Source of the DNA: Gigaspora rosea
Lineage: Eukaryota > Glomeromycota > Glomeromycetes > Diversisporales > Gigasporaceae
Assembly: GCA_003550325.1 (NCBI GenBank)
Contig: QKWP01000116.1
Location: 289,668 to 353,667, forward strand
DNA: 64,000 nt
Direction of reading: 5' to 3'
Shown here: piece by piece, positions 35,196 through 47,600 of the stretch
How positions within the stretch are numbered: the first letter of the stretch is position 1
How the letters are laid out: each line of letters begins with the position of its first letter
Made by a program: the position numbers and the translations under genes
Notes under the pieces: generated by a model
Databases searched by the model: none
Seen by the model: the letters and a program-made list of their open reading frames with translations, nothing else
What the model was told of the DNA's origin: nothing

Positions 35196-36292
35196 TAACC
35201 TACGATAATTTTATAATGTTTTAATGATTGATGTTATTTCTAATTTTTTTCGCTTGCTTTTTTTTTTAATAAATGTTATATAAATACTGATTCTAAAATA
35301 ACAATTCAGAATCAACATAAATTCAGAAATAATGCAAAAGAGAATATATAAACTACTTTTTATTATTAATAACAGATCAGCTTAAAATTAAAATTGCATT
35401 ATTGCAATTTTATTTAGATATATTAATTTGATTTTATTGAGTTTCATTTAATATTTCTATCTGGAATGGTTTAGCAAAATCTTGCTTTCAGTTATGTATT
35501 TAATACTGTATTTCACATGTTATTTATCTGCATTTATGTAACATGTTGTCTTGATTTTTTTTTTGATGAGACGATACCATTCAATTAGTAAGTTAATCAT
35601 AGTTACACATTACTGAGTAAAATTAAAATTTTCAATTTTCATATTACCAAAAATAGTATTATTGCTATGATCAAACAAAGTCAAATAAAAAATATTATAA
35701 AAAGAACTGCTTATAAACTTTATCTTTAACATCCACATTCTCATAGCCTACTTAAATATATCCTATTTACCAATATTTATAGAAATCCAAATTTGATAAA
35801 ATCATATCATCCCAATAAAAACAAAAAACAAAACTGAGCTCTTAAACAAGAAGTCTCAACTAAAGAACTAAATTAATCATAAAAGGTAAACATCAGCATA
35901 AAATTAACTGATCTTGCAATAATAGCTGCTTCATCACTTTAGTTTAGCATGTTTGAATTCTATGACAAATTAAGCTACAGATGTCAATTATTTAACCAAC
36001 TATATACATAGCCAAAATCATTTAGACCATTGCATGTGAAGTACTGAGTATATAAAGCAAATAAGAAAGTAAAATTCTATACAATTGTATTTATATAATT
36101 AATAATATTACCTTATAAAAATAAGATTTTGCAAGTTATATACACTTTTTTTGTTAGTTTAATATATAACCTACTACATAATATTTTTTATATTGATTAG
36201 TGTCACACTTGTTTCATTGCTTTAACAGAATAAGCCTATATATGAAATATTTCTTATACTGATTAGCGTATATCTGTTAGCTGAATATGATC
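35196..36292. other. AT-rich spacer, no gene
   Basis: No open frame, inverted or tandem structure worth naming. Confidence 0.5.
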
Positions 36293-36294
36293 TA

Positions 36295-36951
36295 TCCCTT
36301 AAACCGTATTCCAGGCAAATTTGCCTGGAATTTTTAGAAATATTTACAAATTTTTAAATAAAATAAAATTTTATTAAGAATATAGAGTATACTTTATTTA
36401 TAGAATATTTTCTTTAAAATATATTTTATAAACTTTATTATGAAAATTTTTTAAAGTTATTAATAACCTTTAAAGTAATAAAAGTTTAAAGTTTTTATTT
36501 TAAAATTTTTACTATAAAATTTTTCTTTAGATTTTCTTAAATTTTATATGTTCCCGTCTATAAAAAAAATTTTTACTTCTAATACAAGTCTTAATTTTTA
36601 CAAGTAAATCACAAATGTTGCAATAATAAAAGTTGTAATCCTTTTTATAAACTACAATATATATTAAAAACAAGAGGCTAGAGATAATATTTATAGAGTT
36701 CGCCAAGAATTAGTAAATAATTTTTTGGCTAAAATTTTTTTCAAAATTTGTCTATTTTTAGCTTATAAACAACTTAAACTTTTTTTCTTATAATATAAAA
36801 TTAAATACTACTATAATATAATCTTTATTTTTAAATATTATCAAAAAAAAATTTTAATTAAATATTTTAAATTATAAAAAAAGTAGATCATAAGTATATT
36901 TATAGCAATTTTCCAGACAAATTTGCCTGGAATTGCTTACAGTTTAAGGGA
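36295..36951. mobile_element. 657-bp MITE with TCCCTTAAAC ends and palindromic subterminal box
   Basis: Starts TCCCTTAAACCGTATTCCAG and ends GCTTACAGTTTAAGGGA, flanked by TA (36293-36294, 36952-36953). Each end also holds a self-palindrome TCCAGGCAAATTTGCCTGGA (left) or its one-change form (right). The interior is extremely AT-rich with no frame. Confidence 0.8.
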
Positions 36952-36953
36952 TA

Positions 36954-37790
36954 AGGAAATGATAATTAATGACTAAAGTAAACAAATGTATAAACAAAGA
37001 AAAGATGTAGTGTATTAGAAAAGAAATATGAAATATTGGGCTCAGATCAAGAGAATAAAGAAAATATGTTATAATTAATATATAGAACTTTAAGCAAATA
37101 GCTAATCCTTAAAAGCCATTTTTTAAAGAACTTCTTAATTTATAATAAACTGAGTTGAGAAAATTTTAACCTAACTAATACAAAGCCCTTTTTGACCTTT
37201 TCTTCAAAATTATATAAAAGAGCTTTAAATTTTCTTTATGTGAAGATAAGTTCCTTCAAATTAAACTAATGAACTTTAATATTCAAATTTTTTAAATAAG
37301 TTGTTATCACAAAGTTATTCTGATATACCTTAATTCTCTTTTTGTTACATTCTTATCTATTTTGATAATCTTACTAAAAATTTAGTGCCTTTTTATTATT
37401 ATTATTATTATTTGTACCTAAAAGTATATCAATTGATACTGGTTATTACAAATTTTTACTTTGTTAATATATTCTTATAAAATGGAGATTTATCTAGAAT
37501 TAAAATCTCATTTTGATAAATCAATCATATCAGTAATTCAATTATAAATATTATGTCTAGTCTTTATCAAATTTTTACAATGTTACATCTATTTATCCAT
37601 ATAACAGTCAAAATTTTATATAAAGATTTATTTGAAGAATTGGATGACTTTCTCTCAGGCTATCAATCTCGAATGAATGTCAATGTGAACCATCTACAAG
37701 CACCGGCTTCATTTTCAACTAGAATAAATGTGCCTACTTCTTTTTCTTTATGGAATCCTTCATATGCTTTGATCAGTCTTAATGATTATT
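36954..37790. other. Spacer before the Helitron relic
   Basis: An 80-codon frame at 37553-37795 (ASFSTRINVPTSFS) may be the decayed N-terminus of the Helitron protein, but it is too short to be sure. (TTA)n at 37396-37412. Confidence 0.4.
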
Positions 37791-40390
37791 TTTAAAATGA
37801 AGTATTATATATGTTTCCATGCATATCCTGTTCATATTGTTTATTCTTATGTATTCATCTCAAGCAAAATGGGTTCCTCATAATGACAATGTAACTTATG
37901 ATTTTTGTTAAGCATTTTCTTATATATCTCTCACTAAGCACCCTAATAAAAATGATTATATTGCTGTATGTACTTCATGCATATTTGCTAATAAATGTTA
38001 TAATGCCCAGTATTATCACCTATTTTAGAAGTTTTAGCAAATGTTCTAATGTTTTATTGTTGATGGCTTTTACCTATTCATTTAAGCTGCTCATTTGGGC
38101 ATGCAGAAAATGCAAATCAATTTATACATTATTATTATCTTACTGGTACATTTGGCCTGTCAAGAAATATACATGCTCTACATCTTTATTCAGAAGTATT
38201 AGGTGCAATTTTAGTTTTTACAGCTAAAAATAACTGGTTTCATTTAACTTTACAACATGCTGCTGATTGGTTAAAAAATAATAATAGATTATTTAGGCAA
38301 TTTAATTTTTTGTTTTCTTCAGTTAATGGTGTGCATCCATCTACTAATTTTTCTACTATACAATTAATTCAAGAAGAAAGATATATATCAAGTAGTAATA
38401 TACCAAAACAACATCATCCAGATTTAGTAGTACTATCAGATGATTTTAATCCAGAAGTACATAATGAGAATTTTCATTACTCCAAATTGATAGCAGGTTT
38501 TATAAGAAACAATTTTAATACAGGCTTACCAATTCAACTTATTTAGAAGCATTAAGGGTAGGGTGTACATAGACCATTTTTCATATGATCTACATGGTAG
38601 ATTGAATTTTTATATAGTAAATAAAAATATGCTTCTGATAAAACTTTTTATTATCTGAGTCAATTTTAACCATATTTATATATTATATAGTTTAAAGTAG
38701 CTTGTTTATAATAGTGAAGTTGTAAGAAATGCATCTCTTTAAAAAAAAATAAACTTCATATAGAATTAAATTTTTCGAGGTCACTATATGTTTTTTCTGG
38801 GTTACACAAAAATTTGATAATCCTCATTGGTCGAATCATATGATGTTTATATATAAATCATATGATATGGTTATACAAAGTTGATCTACAATCTATTTTA
38901 TATGAAAATAGAAATATTGACACCCTACCCTTAAATTTTTCTGATCTATTTCCTAATGGTCATGGTCATTGGGAAGAACACTCTCAAAAAATTAATCAGT
39001 AGCATCATATTGATACATATGCTAAGTATATCAAACTTAGGTTAATGTGTCCAGATCCTCAATTTTGACTTTATTGGTACTAGCCACATTGGTTTTATAT
39101 CAATTTAAAAAAATTATGCTATTATCAAAACAGGCAGCATATTTTATATTATCAAAAAACAGACCATCAGCAGCTTCCAACAGAAGCAAATTTAATTAGT
39201 CAAATTGTTTATAATGGTTATTCTATAATTAATAAAATATTAATTACTACTTTACCTTATATATTCATACTGGAATACATATTTTTACTAATGTGAACAT
39301 TCTATTAATGGGGCAACTAGTTACACTCTTTTGAAAGAGATAAATTTCAAAATTGTGGTAGTATATATACTATTGGTATAGCTTATCTTGATTTGCCTAT
39401 TTCAACCTTAATAGAACATAATATTATTTGAGCTGACCTTTCTGATTCCCAAACGGAACCATTCTTTATAATTTAGTTTGCACTCACCAAATTCATTGAT
39501 ATTGTTCTAGTAAATATGGACTAACTACTAGGTGAACAATGCAAAAAAAAAATTTCAGCTCCTTTATTTCAATATACACATGTTAATTCTGCTTTTTGCG
39601 TTATATCTATTGCTGAATCAAAGAAGCAGATCATTGGATTGTTTTTTATTATGCACCAACCTTATTATTATGGCAAAAACATTGTAATTTTCAATATATT
39701 ACTTCCAAATCCTTTGCAAAATATATAACAAAATATTACAAAACCAGAAAAATCTGATTTGTTTAAATTAACTAAATATAATGCTAATTGATTACATTTT
39801 TAGCCCATCATCTTGGTGCAATAGAATTAATGGTTCTCTTACTTAGGTATTCTATTTGTTGCTCTTCAATTGCTACTATATATTTACCATGTACACTACC
39901 AAAGATGCATTCTAAGTGTGTTAAGCAAATTTATTTGTTAAATAGTATAGACTCTGATCCATACTGGGCTGATGTAATTGACAAATATTTTTTTAGACCA
40001 ATTGATCCTCTTTTTGATAATATCACATACCTTATTATTACCAATATTATTTATTACAATCAAATCAACCAAATACAAATACTATATACTGGACTAACCA
40101 ACAAGGTAAATTTGTAATTAGGCAGAAAAAACAATTCTAGCATATTTTCAATATCTAACAATCGAAAGTAAAAAACAATTTTTTTATCAACAACTTTTAA
40201 TCCAATTTGCTTAGAGAAATGAAGATAATTTAATGAGAATATATCCAACCTATTGAGCACATTATCAAAATAAATTTTCTGAACAATTTGCACAAGATAT
40301 ACAAAATATTAACCAATCTGCAATAGCAAGAATTATAAGATTTTCTCATAATTACAGTGGCAAATAGATCAAATAGTATATAAAATTATA

Positions 40391-40885
40391 TGCTCCAATT
40401 TTTGAGAATTTATAAAAAAAGCTTATTTTTTTAAAACTTTAAAGCTTTATAACTTTTGATCTACTGGTCTATTTTAAATGATTTTACTACCAAATGTTCA
40501 TCTCTTTAAGATGATTCCAATAAGCCCAAAATCATAAAAATCCAATTACAGGGTCATGAGAAAATGCACTGTCAAATAGGTGATACACCTGATATAAAAA
40601 TCCATTACAAGGTTATGAGAAAATGCACTGTCAAATAGGTGATATGCCTGAAATTGGTTTGATCTATGTCAAACCAATTTCAGGTGTGTCACCTATTTGA
40701 TTGCACATTTTCTTATTTTCTTATAACTCTGTGATTGGATTTTTATAATTTTTAGCTCATTGGAATTGTCTTAAAGAGATGAACAGTTTGGTATAAAATC
40801 ATTTAAAATGGACCAGTACAAAAATTATTTAGCTTTAAAATTTTAAAAAAATAAGCTTTTTTTATAAATTCCAAAAATCGGAGCA
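40391..40885. mobile_element. 495-bp palindromic MITE nested in the Helitron
   Basis: Starts TGCTCCAATTTTTG and ends CAAAAATCGGAGCA, flanked by TA (40389-40390, 40886-40887). Arms run through AAAAAAAGCTTATTTTTTT and CATCTCTTTAAGA to a centre GGTTTGATCTATGTCAAACC near 40668. In the left half a 57-bp block (AAAATCCAATTACAGGGTCA onward) is tandemly doubled, so the left arm is longer. Confidence 0.85.
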
Positions 40886-41562
40886 TATGTGCAACAAAAT
40901 ATTGCTACTGTAATTAGTAACCAATCAAATATATTAATTGACCACCTTCTTCAATCTCTCATTAATCATTATTAGAAACACCAACTGATCAATATATTGC
41001 ATTTAATATATTAATATCAGCTTGGGGAAGTATAATAGAACATGGTTACCTATATTTCTTTTTAACTGGCTATGCTAGTACAAAAAAATCATATTTAATA
41101 AAACTAATTATTAGTTACCTTCATTCACTTTGTAAAAAATATTATTAATAGCACCAGCTAGTATAGCTGCCCAGAATATTAATGGTAAAACTATTCATTC
41201 TGAACTAAAAATTTGTCCTTATTCTACAAACCATATGAGCCTAGCTTTAGCTAATAAGAAATATTGACAATATTTTTTATCTATAAAATTATTATAATTG
41301 ATGAAATTTTTATAGTATCCTCAAGTTTGTTAACATTTATTAGCAATCTTTTTGCATGTTTATATAATAATACTTTTTCTTTTGGTAAAATCAAAGTTTT
41401 ACTAATTGGTGATTTTGTACAACTACCCCTGTAAATAGGTCTCAAGTTTTTCAATCTCCAGTATGGTCAGAATTTTTTCCTTTATTCTTAACAACTCTAT
41501 ATAGACAAAATCATAATATAAATTTTTGTAAAATATTAGAAAAGATATGATCTGGAATTATT

Positions 41563-41802
41563 TGGGGTCTTTGTCTTAAAAATAACCTTATAGGACTATG
41601 TAGATCTTATGAATAAAAATTAAAATTTCTAGCTATCCAGTAATCCAATTCAAATAAACCTTTTTTTATTTTGTAGAGCTTAGTGAGTTTTACAAAATAA
41701 AAAAAGGTTTATTTGAATTGGATTACTGGGTGGCTAGAAACTTTAATTTTTATCCATAAGGTCTACATAGTCCTATAAGGTCTTTTCAAGGCAAAGACCC
41801 CA
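41563..41802. mobile_element. 240-bp palindromic MITE nested in the helicase part
   Basis: Starts TGGGGTCTTTGTCTT and ends AAGGCAAAGACCCCA. The arms pair almost completely (TATAGGACTATGTAGA; TCCAATTCAAATAAACC) around GTAGAGCTTAGTGAG. Interrupts the helicase between SGIIW and STLQIIDN. Confidence 0.85.
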
Positions 41803-42781
41803 TTTCATTATCTACATTACAAATAATTGATAATAAGATTAAAAACCCATCTTCTTGCTCTCTAATAAATGCTATATATATAGTTGGTTTTCATGCGATA
41901 GCAAATAATATAAATAGGTTAACATGTTTATTATCATCTCATGAACTCAATGATTCTGTTCTATAATAGCAACTACAATTGATTATATAAATAATCAAAA
42001 ATATAATGCAGAAAAAAATGACTGTACTTTTCGTCATCATACAAATTTACCTGCTACAATAATTTTACAAAAAGGCACTCATATCATGTTTCTTGATAAT
42101 AATTTATTTGATCATAGCATTTGTAATGGGACTATTAGAATTCTTACTGATCTAATTAATGAAAATACTGTTAAAGTTATATTTTCAATACAACAAATAT
42201 AATTACTGCAATAGTTAAAAGAATAACTAAATGATTTTTGTTAAATGGTATTCTATCAAATAGGTACCAGTTTCTACTTCAGAATGCTTTTGCTCTTACA
42301 ATACATTAACTATATCTAACATTTCGGTATCAATTGATAAACAAATATTTGCTTATGGCCAAGCATATATTGTGCTTAGTCGAGCTCCATTATGGGATTC
42401 TCTACATTTGATCCAAATTTTGTAAAAACTGATCCAGAAGTAATTACTGAATATAACTACTTAATCTTATTAAATAATGCTAGTTTAGGTATATTTATGT
42501 GAAATTACAATCAACTTTGTATATATTATTTATTTCTTTATTATTATCTATTATATTCAAGCACAAATGTCCATCCATCATGCTATTTGCCAACAGAAGA
42601 TTCAACATAGTATTTTCTATTTCATGCGAAGTGATAGGATATCACTTGATTAAAAAGTAGAACAGCCACACAACACTTCACTTCAAAACTACCATTACAG
42701 ATAAGAATATCACATGTGATAATCAGAAAATGGTGCGACAGCATGGGAAAATCAATGATAGCAATAATAAAATTAGTTGTA

Positions 42782-42933
42782 GGCACAATCAAACAAAAAT
42801 TTGACAATCAAATATTTGTAATTAAGTCACAATTGCAGATTAACTAAAACAAAATATAGTATTGTTTAATCTGATCAGTTGGTGCCTAATTTAGTCACAA
42901 GTATATGATAGTCAAATTTTGTTTGATTGTGCT
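42782..42933. mobile_element. ~150-bp MITE with GGCACAATCAAAC ends
   Basis: Left GGCACAATCAAACAAAAATT then TGACAATCA; right TGATAGTCAAATTTTGTTTG then ATTGTGCT. AT-rich interior. Target duplication not clear. Confidence 0.7.
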
Positions 42934-43404
42934 GAGCACTAGGTATAATGCATAAAATTAAAAATTGGAAGTTCAAATAAGTATAAGAATTGGTGATGAC
43001 GTAGCCAAATCTGTAGGTGCTTGAACTTAAATTTGCGCAATACACCCAACTCGCTCCAAGATGAATATATGTTATTCTATCATTTCTTCACATATATTCC
43101 TTCATGCACATTTCTTCACTTAAAGCCAGCTTGCTTCAACTAAATCCTATGGTGACTTCGTGATTCTACAAATTTTAACAAACCATTATCCAGCCTAAAT
43201 TATCTGTCATCATATCTCAAATAAATACTGTGTCATGTAATGTGAATGCCTTTTGTGAGATTATATAAATTTATTAATCATTATTGTACCTTATATCATA
43301 CTTGTGATTATCTTATTGGTGGCATGAAATTATCTTACTATTGGTGTTACATAGTCACTTGTGAAGTGATCATGACATATATATATCTAATATATAATTG
43401 TCAA

Positions 43405-43440
43405 ATAAGTAGCTGCGCAATGCAGTTGCGCAAACCAGAA
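43405..43440 (+). repeat. Repeated hairpin element, copy 2
   Basis: AGTAGCTGCGCAATGCAGTT then GCGCAAACCAGAAAC. Perfect stem GCGCAA/TTGCGC around TGCAG. Confidence 0.6.
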
Positions 43441-43650
43441 ACAGTGGAAATATGAAATTTAAAATAAACTTTGAAATTGAGTTAGACTTATACATGTTAT
43501 AGATACTTATTTTAGTTTTGATGAATATATTTTGAAATTGAGATTTGATATGAAAGCTCTAAAATATCACAGCAATCTCATATTAAAAATCAGTGCTAAA
43601 ATACTCTACAACTTGTATAATTAGGCCTAGAGTCACAGGCATAATTCTAT

Positions 43651-43883
43651 AACTTGTATAATAATTATTGTCACAGCTGATACTGAAGTTGGCTGATGCT
43701 GAAGTCCTGCTAAAATCTATATATACTCTATAAATATAAAATCTACACCAAAACCACTCTAACTCTATAAGACAAAAACGAAAAAAAACCATCTAAAAAA
43801 AATATAAAATTTTATATCAAAATAGGACAAACTTCAACATCAGCCAACTTCAGCATCAGCCATGACAATTATTATAAGTTTAA
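43651..43883. mobile_element. ~233-bp MITE with GCTGATGCTGAAGT arms
   Basis: Left arm CTTGTATAATAATTATTGTC, CTGAAGTTGGCTGATGCTGA; right arm TCAACATCAGCCAACTTCAG, CATGACAATTATTATAAG. Arms about 55 bp. Each arm carries the word GCTGATGCTGAAGT twice. Confidence 0.75.
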
Positions 43884-44095
43884 AGCACAATTGATTTATA
43901 TCAACCTATAATAAACAACAAAATATTCAAATAATGTACTTATTTAAATATATGATACAGACAAGTATTATACCGGGTGATACTAGTTATTATATTATTT
44001 TGTATTTTTCTATTCTTATTTTATTCTTAATAATATAATGAATAAGTCTAAAATCATTTATTAACTCAATGCTCAATATTATTAGTAAATATTTA

Positions 44096-44140
44096 TTAAG
44101 GTAGCTGCATGATACAGTCGTGCTAAAACCAGGTCATGAT
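44096..44140 (+). repeat. Repeated hairpin element, copy 3
   Basis: AAGGTAGCTGCATGATACAG then TCGTGCTAAAACCAGG. The stem reads GCATGA/TCGTGC, so bases changed on both sides while pairing was kept (one G-T pair). Confidence 0.55.
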
Positions 44141-44544
44141 GTAACTGTTATCTTGCTCAACTGGTTATTAATTTATAAACATCTTACTTGAAACAAAACA
44201 CACACTAAAACAACTTTCAGATGTAATGTATCTTTACTATATGCTTCTCTTCTCTTTATTTATTATAGTTAATAGACTAACTTTTGCTCTTTCTATTTAT
44301 ATTAATTCTGCAATTACATATATTGTATAACATTTATAATTCTCTAATTTTACTTTTTTTATTGTCAAATAAACTCTTAAATTCTACTAATAAAATCGCT
44401 TAGTTACAGTGATTGATGATCACAATACCATTGCCCAACATTATAATATTGGTTGACTATATTACCAATTAACCTTTTGAATTTATTTTTATTCTATCTT
44501 TGCACTTTTCACTTTGTTTTACATTTCATATTAAAACATTAACA

Positions 44545-45060
44545 ATTACTTTATAGACAACTTAGTTTATAGACAATTAATTTACAGACAAGATTATTCT
44601 ACAGACTAGAGCTGCAAACATTTAGAAGGTCCAAGGTAGTACATTCACTCTTCATGTCATATAAAATTTATATATAATCATATTAAATGTCACATTACAT
44701 ACGTCACGTCAAATATTATTCTAATGTTTGCAGCTCTACTACAGACAGTTATGGTTAATTCACAGACAAAATCATTTTGTTGACAATATATTTAACCAAC
44801 AATTTTTTCATAAATTGAAGTAGCTTTCTATAAATTCTTAAAACAACATCCATGCCTGCTATTTCAAGAATTTACGGTAAATTTAAACTTAATTCTAACG
44901 AAAATAACTAGAATTAATTCATCTGTAAAATCTGATGTCATTAAAATAACTGCAAATAAAACAAACTCATTTGGTAAATAATCGATTGCAAAATAATCTT
45001 AACTGTAATTAAATTCTCTGCGAACTAAGTTGTCTGTGAAGTAATTTTTGGTGAGTTGAT
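44545..45060. mobile_element. Inverted-repeat element of ACAGACAA motifs
   Basis: Left arm ACTTTATAGACAACTTAGTT and further TTTACAGACAAGATTATT boxes; right arm AACTAAGTTGTCTGTGAAGT with the same boxes inverted. Motif spacing about 20 bp, as in the CACCGACAA element at 10774. Holds a nested hAT MITE at 44607-44738. Confidence 0.65.
44607..44738. mobile_element. 132-bp hAT-type MITE with 8-bp duplication
   Basis: Starts TAGAGCTGCAAACATT and ends AATGTTTGCAGCTCTA. Flanked exactly by CTACAGAC at 44599-44606 and 44739-44746. Same class as the MITE at 30126 (TAGAG ends, 8-bp duplication) but different interior. Confidence 0.9.
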
Positions 45061-45329
45061 GCTACTACTGAAAAGAATATTAAGTAAAAACTCAATAAAA
45101 TCGAAATAGATCACAATAAATACAATTTGAATCTTAAGGCAGTCTGATAGCAATAGAGAATATTTTACCCAATTTTGTTATACCATATGATACATATTAC
45201 TGCATTCTCAGAATAACACAAATACCAAATCTGGTATTACAAATAGTTGGGAGAGCTTGATGACATTGGGCCAGTTTAGTTTTATCGTGAACATATTGTG
45301 ATTAAGGTTAAATTGTTTAAAACAAAAAG

Positions 45330-45488
45330 AGCATGCCATTTATTACGTAATTTTTACTATGGATACATGGTCAGAGGTAATGATCACGTCTATATATTAT
45401 ATTAATCAATCAGAATTAGATAAAATGATCACCATAGTGGGTAGAGGTGGCTACTAAGTAAAAAATATTAGGTAATAAATGGCACGCC
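45330..45488. mobile_element. ~158-bp MITE, GCATGCCATTTATTACGTAA ends
   Basis: Left arm GCATGCCATTTATTACGTAA then TTTTTACT; right arm AGTAAAAAATATTAGGTAAT then AAATGGCACGCC. Inner pair ATGGTCAGAGGTAATGATCA with ATGATCACCATAG. No coding. Confidence 0.7.
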
Positions 45489-45605
45489 CCTAACTAACAC
45501 ACATAATTATGGATATAAGAATCCTCTTTATTATTATGAATCAATGCATTGGATATTTACAGAAATACTATTTACAACCCTACCTGTTCTTCCTCCATAA
45601 GGACA

Positions 45606-45945
45606 CACAAAGTTAATTTTTCGTTTTGCATTACATGAGTTTCAAAATTCCTGATTGGTCAGTCAGATTTTTTTTTAATCTATTATAAATTAATAGCCTT
45701 ATGTTGCATCTAAGGCCATATAAAGTTAAGTTCGAAAATTGGGGGTTAACAATCAGATTTTTTATTGACCCTGTCAGATAATTTCGGAAAGCTAATGTCT
45801 CTACTGGGTGATGCCAGAATAATTTATGGAGAAAAATTAACAACAAAAATAGAATAATTAGAACAATTGGAACTTAAAAAACTTTTTTGAAAAATTGAAA
45901 AAATGGGTTGGTAGGCAATGCAAAACAAAAATTTAACTTTGCATG
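45606..45945. mobile_element. Inverted-repeat element, AAAGTTAA-TTTTGCATT arms
   Basis: Left CAAAGTTAATTTTTCGTTTT then GCATTACAT; right GGCAATGCAAAACAAAAATT then TAACTTTGCATGG. An inner block (AAGGCCATATAAAGTTAAG) matches the end of the element at 33555. The 71-codon minus-strand frame over it is a by-product. Confidence 0.6.
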
Positions 45946-46155
45946 GTATAAGCTAAAACAAATATTTTTAATTCATATGGGAGCATTAATCACTCGTTTG
46001 GAGATTCAAATCTCCAAACAGGCGATCAAATTTCCAAATGATCATCTGTCCGGAAATTTGATTACCAGTCTGGAGATTTGATCCCTGTTTGGGGCTTTGA
46101 TTTAATCAAATTAATAAAAAGCTAACCTTTTCCTGGTTTTGCACAGTAAGGATGT

Positions 46156-47600
46156 TAGGGTTGCAACCCAAACCTACTAGTTTGGGATTTGGTAGAAACC
46201 CAAACAGTATTTACTAGGTTTCGCAAAATGCTTCTAATTTGCCGTAATGTCAAACATTTATGACATGTAACTTGTATTACGGCTAGAAGTTACAAATTTT
46301 TACATGTAAAAATTGGTTTGGGTCTAATCCCAAATAAGAATAGGACATGTAGTATTTGATTATTTACGTACTCCCAGTTATTCATCCTCTAACAATTATA
46401 CATTGTAATAACAGCCATATTCAGTCTCGTAATTTTTTGGTATTGATGATGGTTTCACTCATAAAAATAAAAAAATTCTTTTGGTTATTCTATTAATGAT
46501 TGTTATACGATCTCCTGATCAAATAAATTGATCGTGATTACTACTGGTCAGAAAGATCTCTTACGAGATTAACAAAGAACGGTTATTTTTTCTAACTTGC
46601 CATTTTTCAAATGCTTATAGGTTTGAAAAGGAGTTTTATTGCATAGTACTAATATTTATCAAAACTTGGTTTTATTCTTATTTACATTTTTTAAAGTATT
46701 TTGAATAATTTTAAACAAAACCCAGTAATAAGAGTCTGAGGATCTATTATCAAGCAATAGTGGATTTTCATACACTAAAGTGAAGAAATTTGAAGAACAT
46801 CATACAACTCGATCCATATAAATAAGGAGAGTTAAAATTTTTTAATTTTCTACTTTATATACTAAATTTTATTTCATGACTTTTCTTACATCATAGTCTT
46901 TTGATTTACCATTTTCTCAACTCCTAAAAAGGTATTTATGTAATGTTATTTTATTAGCATTCTTTCGGTATAATAAATATGAATTCAAGATTTTTACGTG
47001 TTATTGGCTTAGCTACATTTAATTATCTGATCTTGAATTCGATCTTTAGATTATCAATATTGAACTTGGATATACCCGATTAAAAGTCAAATTTATTGAA
47101 TAATTTAAAGATTATATGGGGTGCAGACAATAGAAACAGCCCTTTTTTACATATTATTTATTTTGAGATAATTGAGTTTAATCATTTGTTTTGATTTTCG
47201 GACTGATCCGGGATGAATCAAATTTCACGATTTTGATTGGTTAAAGGTAGCAGGTGACTATCGGATTATCTCGTGATGTGTTGGCTCTCATGTAATTTTT
47301 CTTTTACATTATCTTGATTTTTTATTATGCAAACCGACTTTCGTTTATAATTGAAAAATGTTAATTATGTCAAAATTTATATGAATCTAATAAAAACTTA
47401 TTTTTCAAAAAAATGTAAAAATGGGCTGTTTCTATTGTCCGCACCCCATATTATCACATGCATGATTATTTATTGTTTTTGAGTTTGACACTATATTTTG
47501 GTTTTGGTCACGAGCCCAAACTAGGTAGAAATACCGAATCCCAAACCCAAACTAGGTAGAAACGCCGTAACTAAAAAAATGGGTTTGGGTCGCAACCCTA
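46156..47600. mobile_element. 1.45-kb non-autonomous hAT-type element
   Basis: Starts TAGGGTTGCAACCCAAACC and ends GGTTTGGGTCGCAACCCTA, flanked by AAGGATGT (46148-46155) and AAGGACGT (47601-47608), an 8-bp duplication with one change. Subterminal words TTTGGG and ACTAGGTAGAAA recur near both ends, as in hAT elements. No transposase frame remains. A palindromic MITE is nested at 47117-47448. Confidence 0.8.
47117..47448. mobile_element. Palindromic-end MITE, TGGGGTGCAGAC ends
   Basis: 332 bp, starts TGGGGTGCAGACAATAGAAA and ends with the inverse, flanked by TA (47115-47116, 47449-47450). Only the outer ~30 bp pair; the interior is unique. Same TA-TGGG pattern as elements at 488, 9422 and 24842. 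Confidence 0.85.

Larger units (their letters stand above)
37800..42460 (+). pseudogene. Helitron Rep/helicase relic
   Basis: Fragments in all three frames follow the order of a fungal Helitron protein. QAKWVPHNDNVTYDF and NDYIAVCTSC (37880-37990); IHALHLYSEVLGAILVFTAK and LTLQHAADWL (38150-38280); LNFSDLFPNGHGHWEE and DTYAKYIKLRLMCPDPQF (Helitron-like N domain, 38930-39065); HLGAIELM, SSIATIYLP and DPYWADVIDKYF (39800-40000). Then the Pif1-type helicase: FFLTGYASTKKSYLIKL is a ruined Walker A (41063), followed by SMVSSSLLTFISNLF, KVLLIGDFVQLPPVN, FQSPVWSEFFPLFLTTLYRQ, LPATIILQKGTHIMFLDNN and IFAYGQAYIVLSRAPLWDS (42350). Two MITEs are nested in it. The protein is dead. No 5' TC or 3' CTRR end could be fixed. 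Confidence 0.85.

Noticed and set aside
38547-38900. Segment inside the Helitron with no helicase reading
   Set aside because: Possibly another insertion, but no inverted ends or target duplication could be defined.
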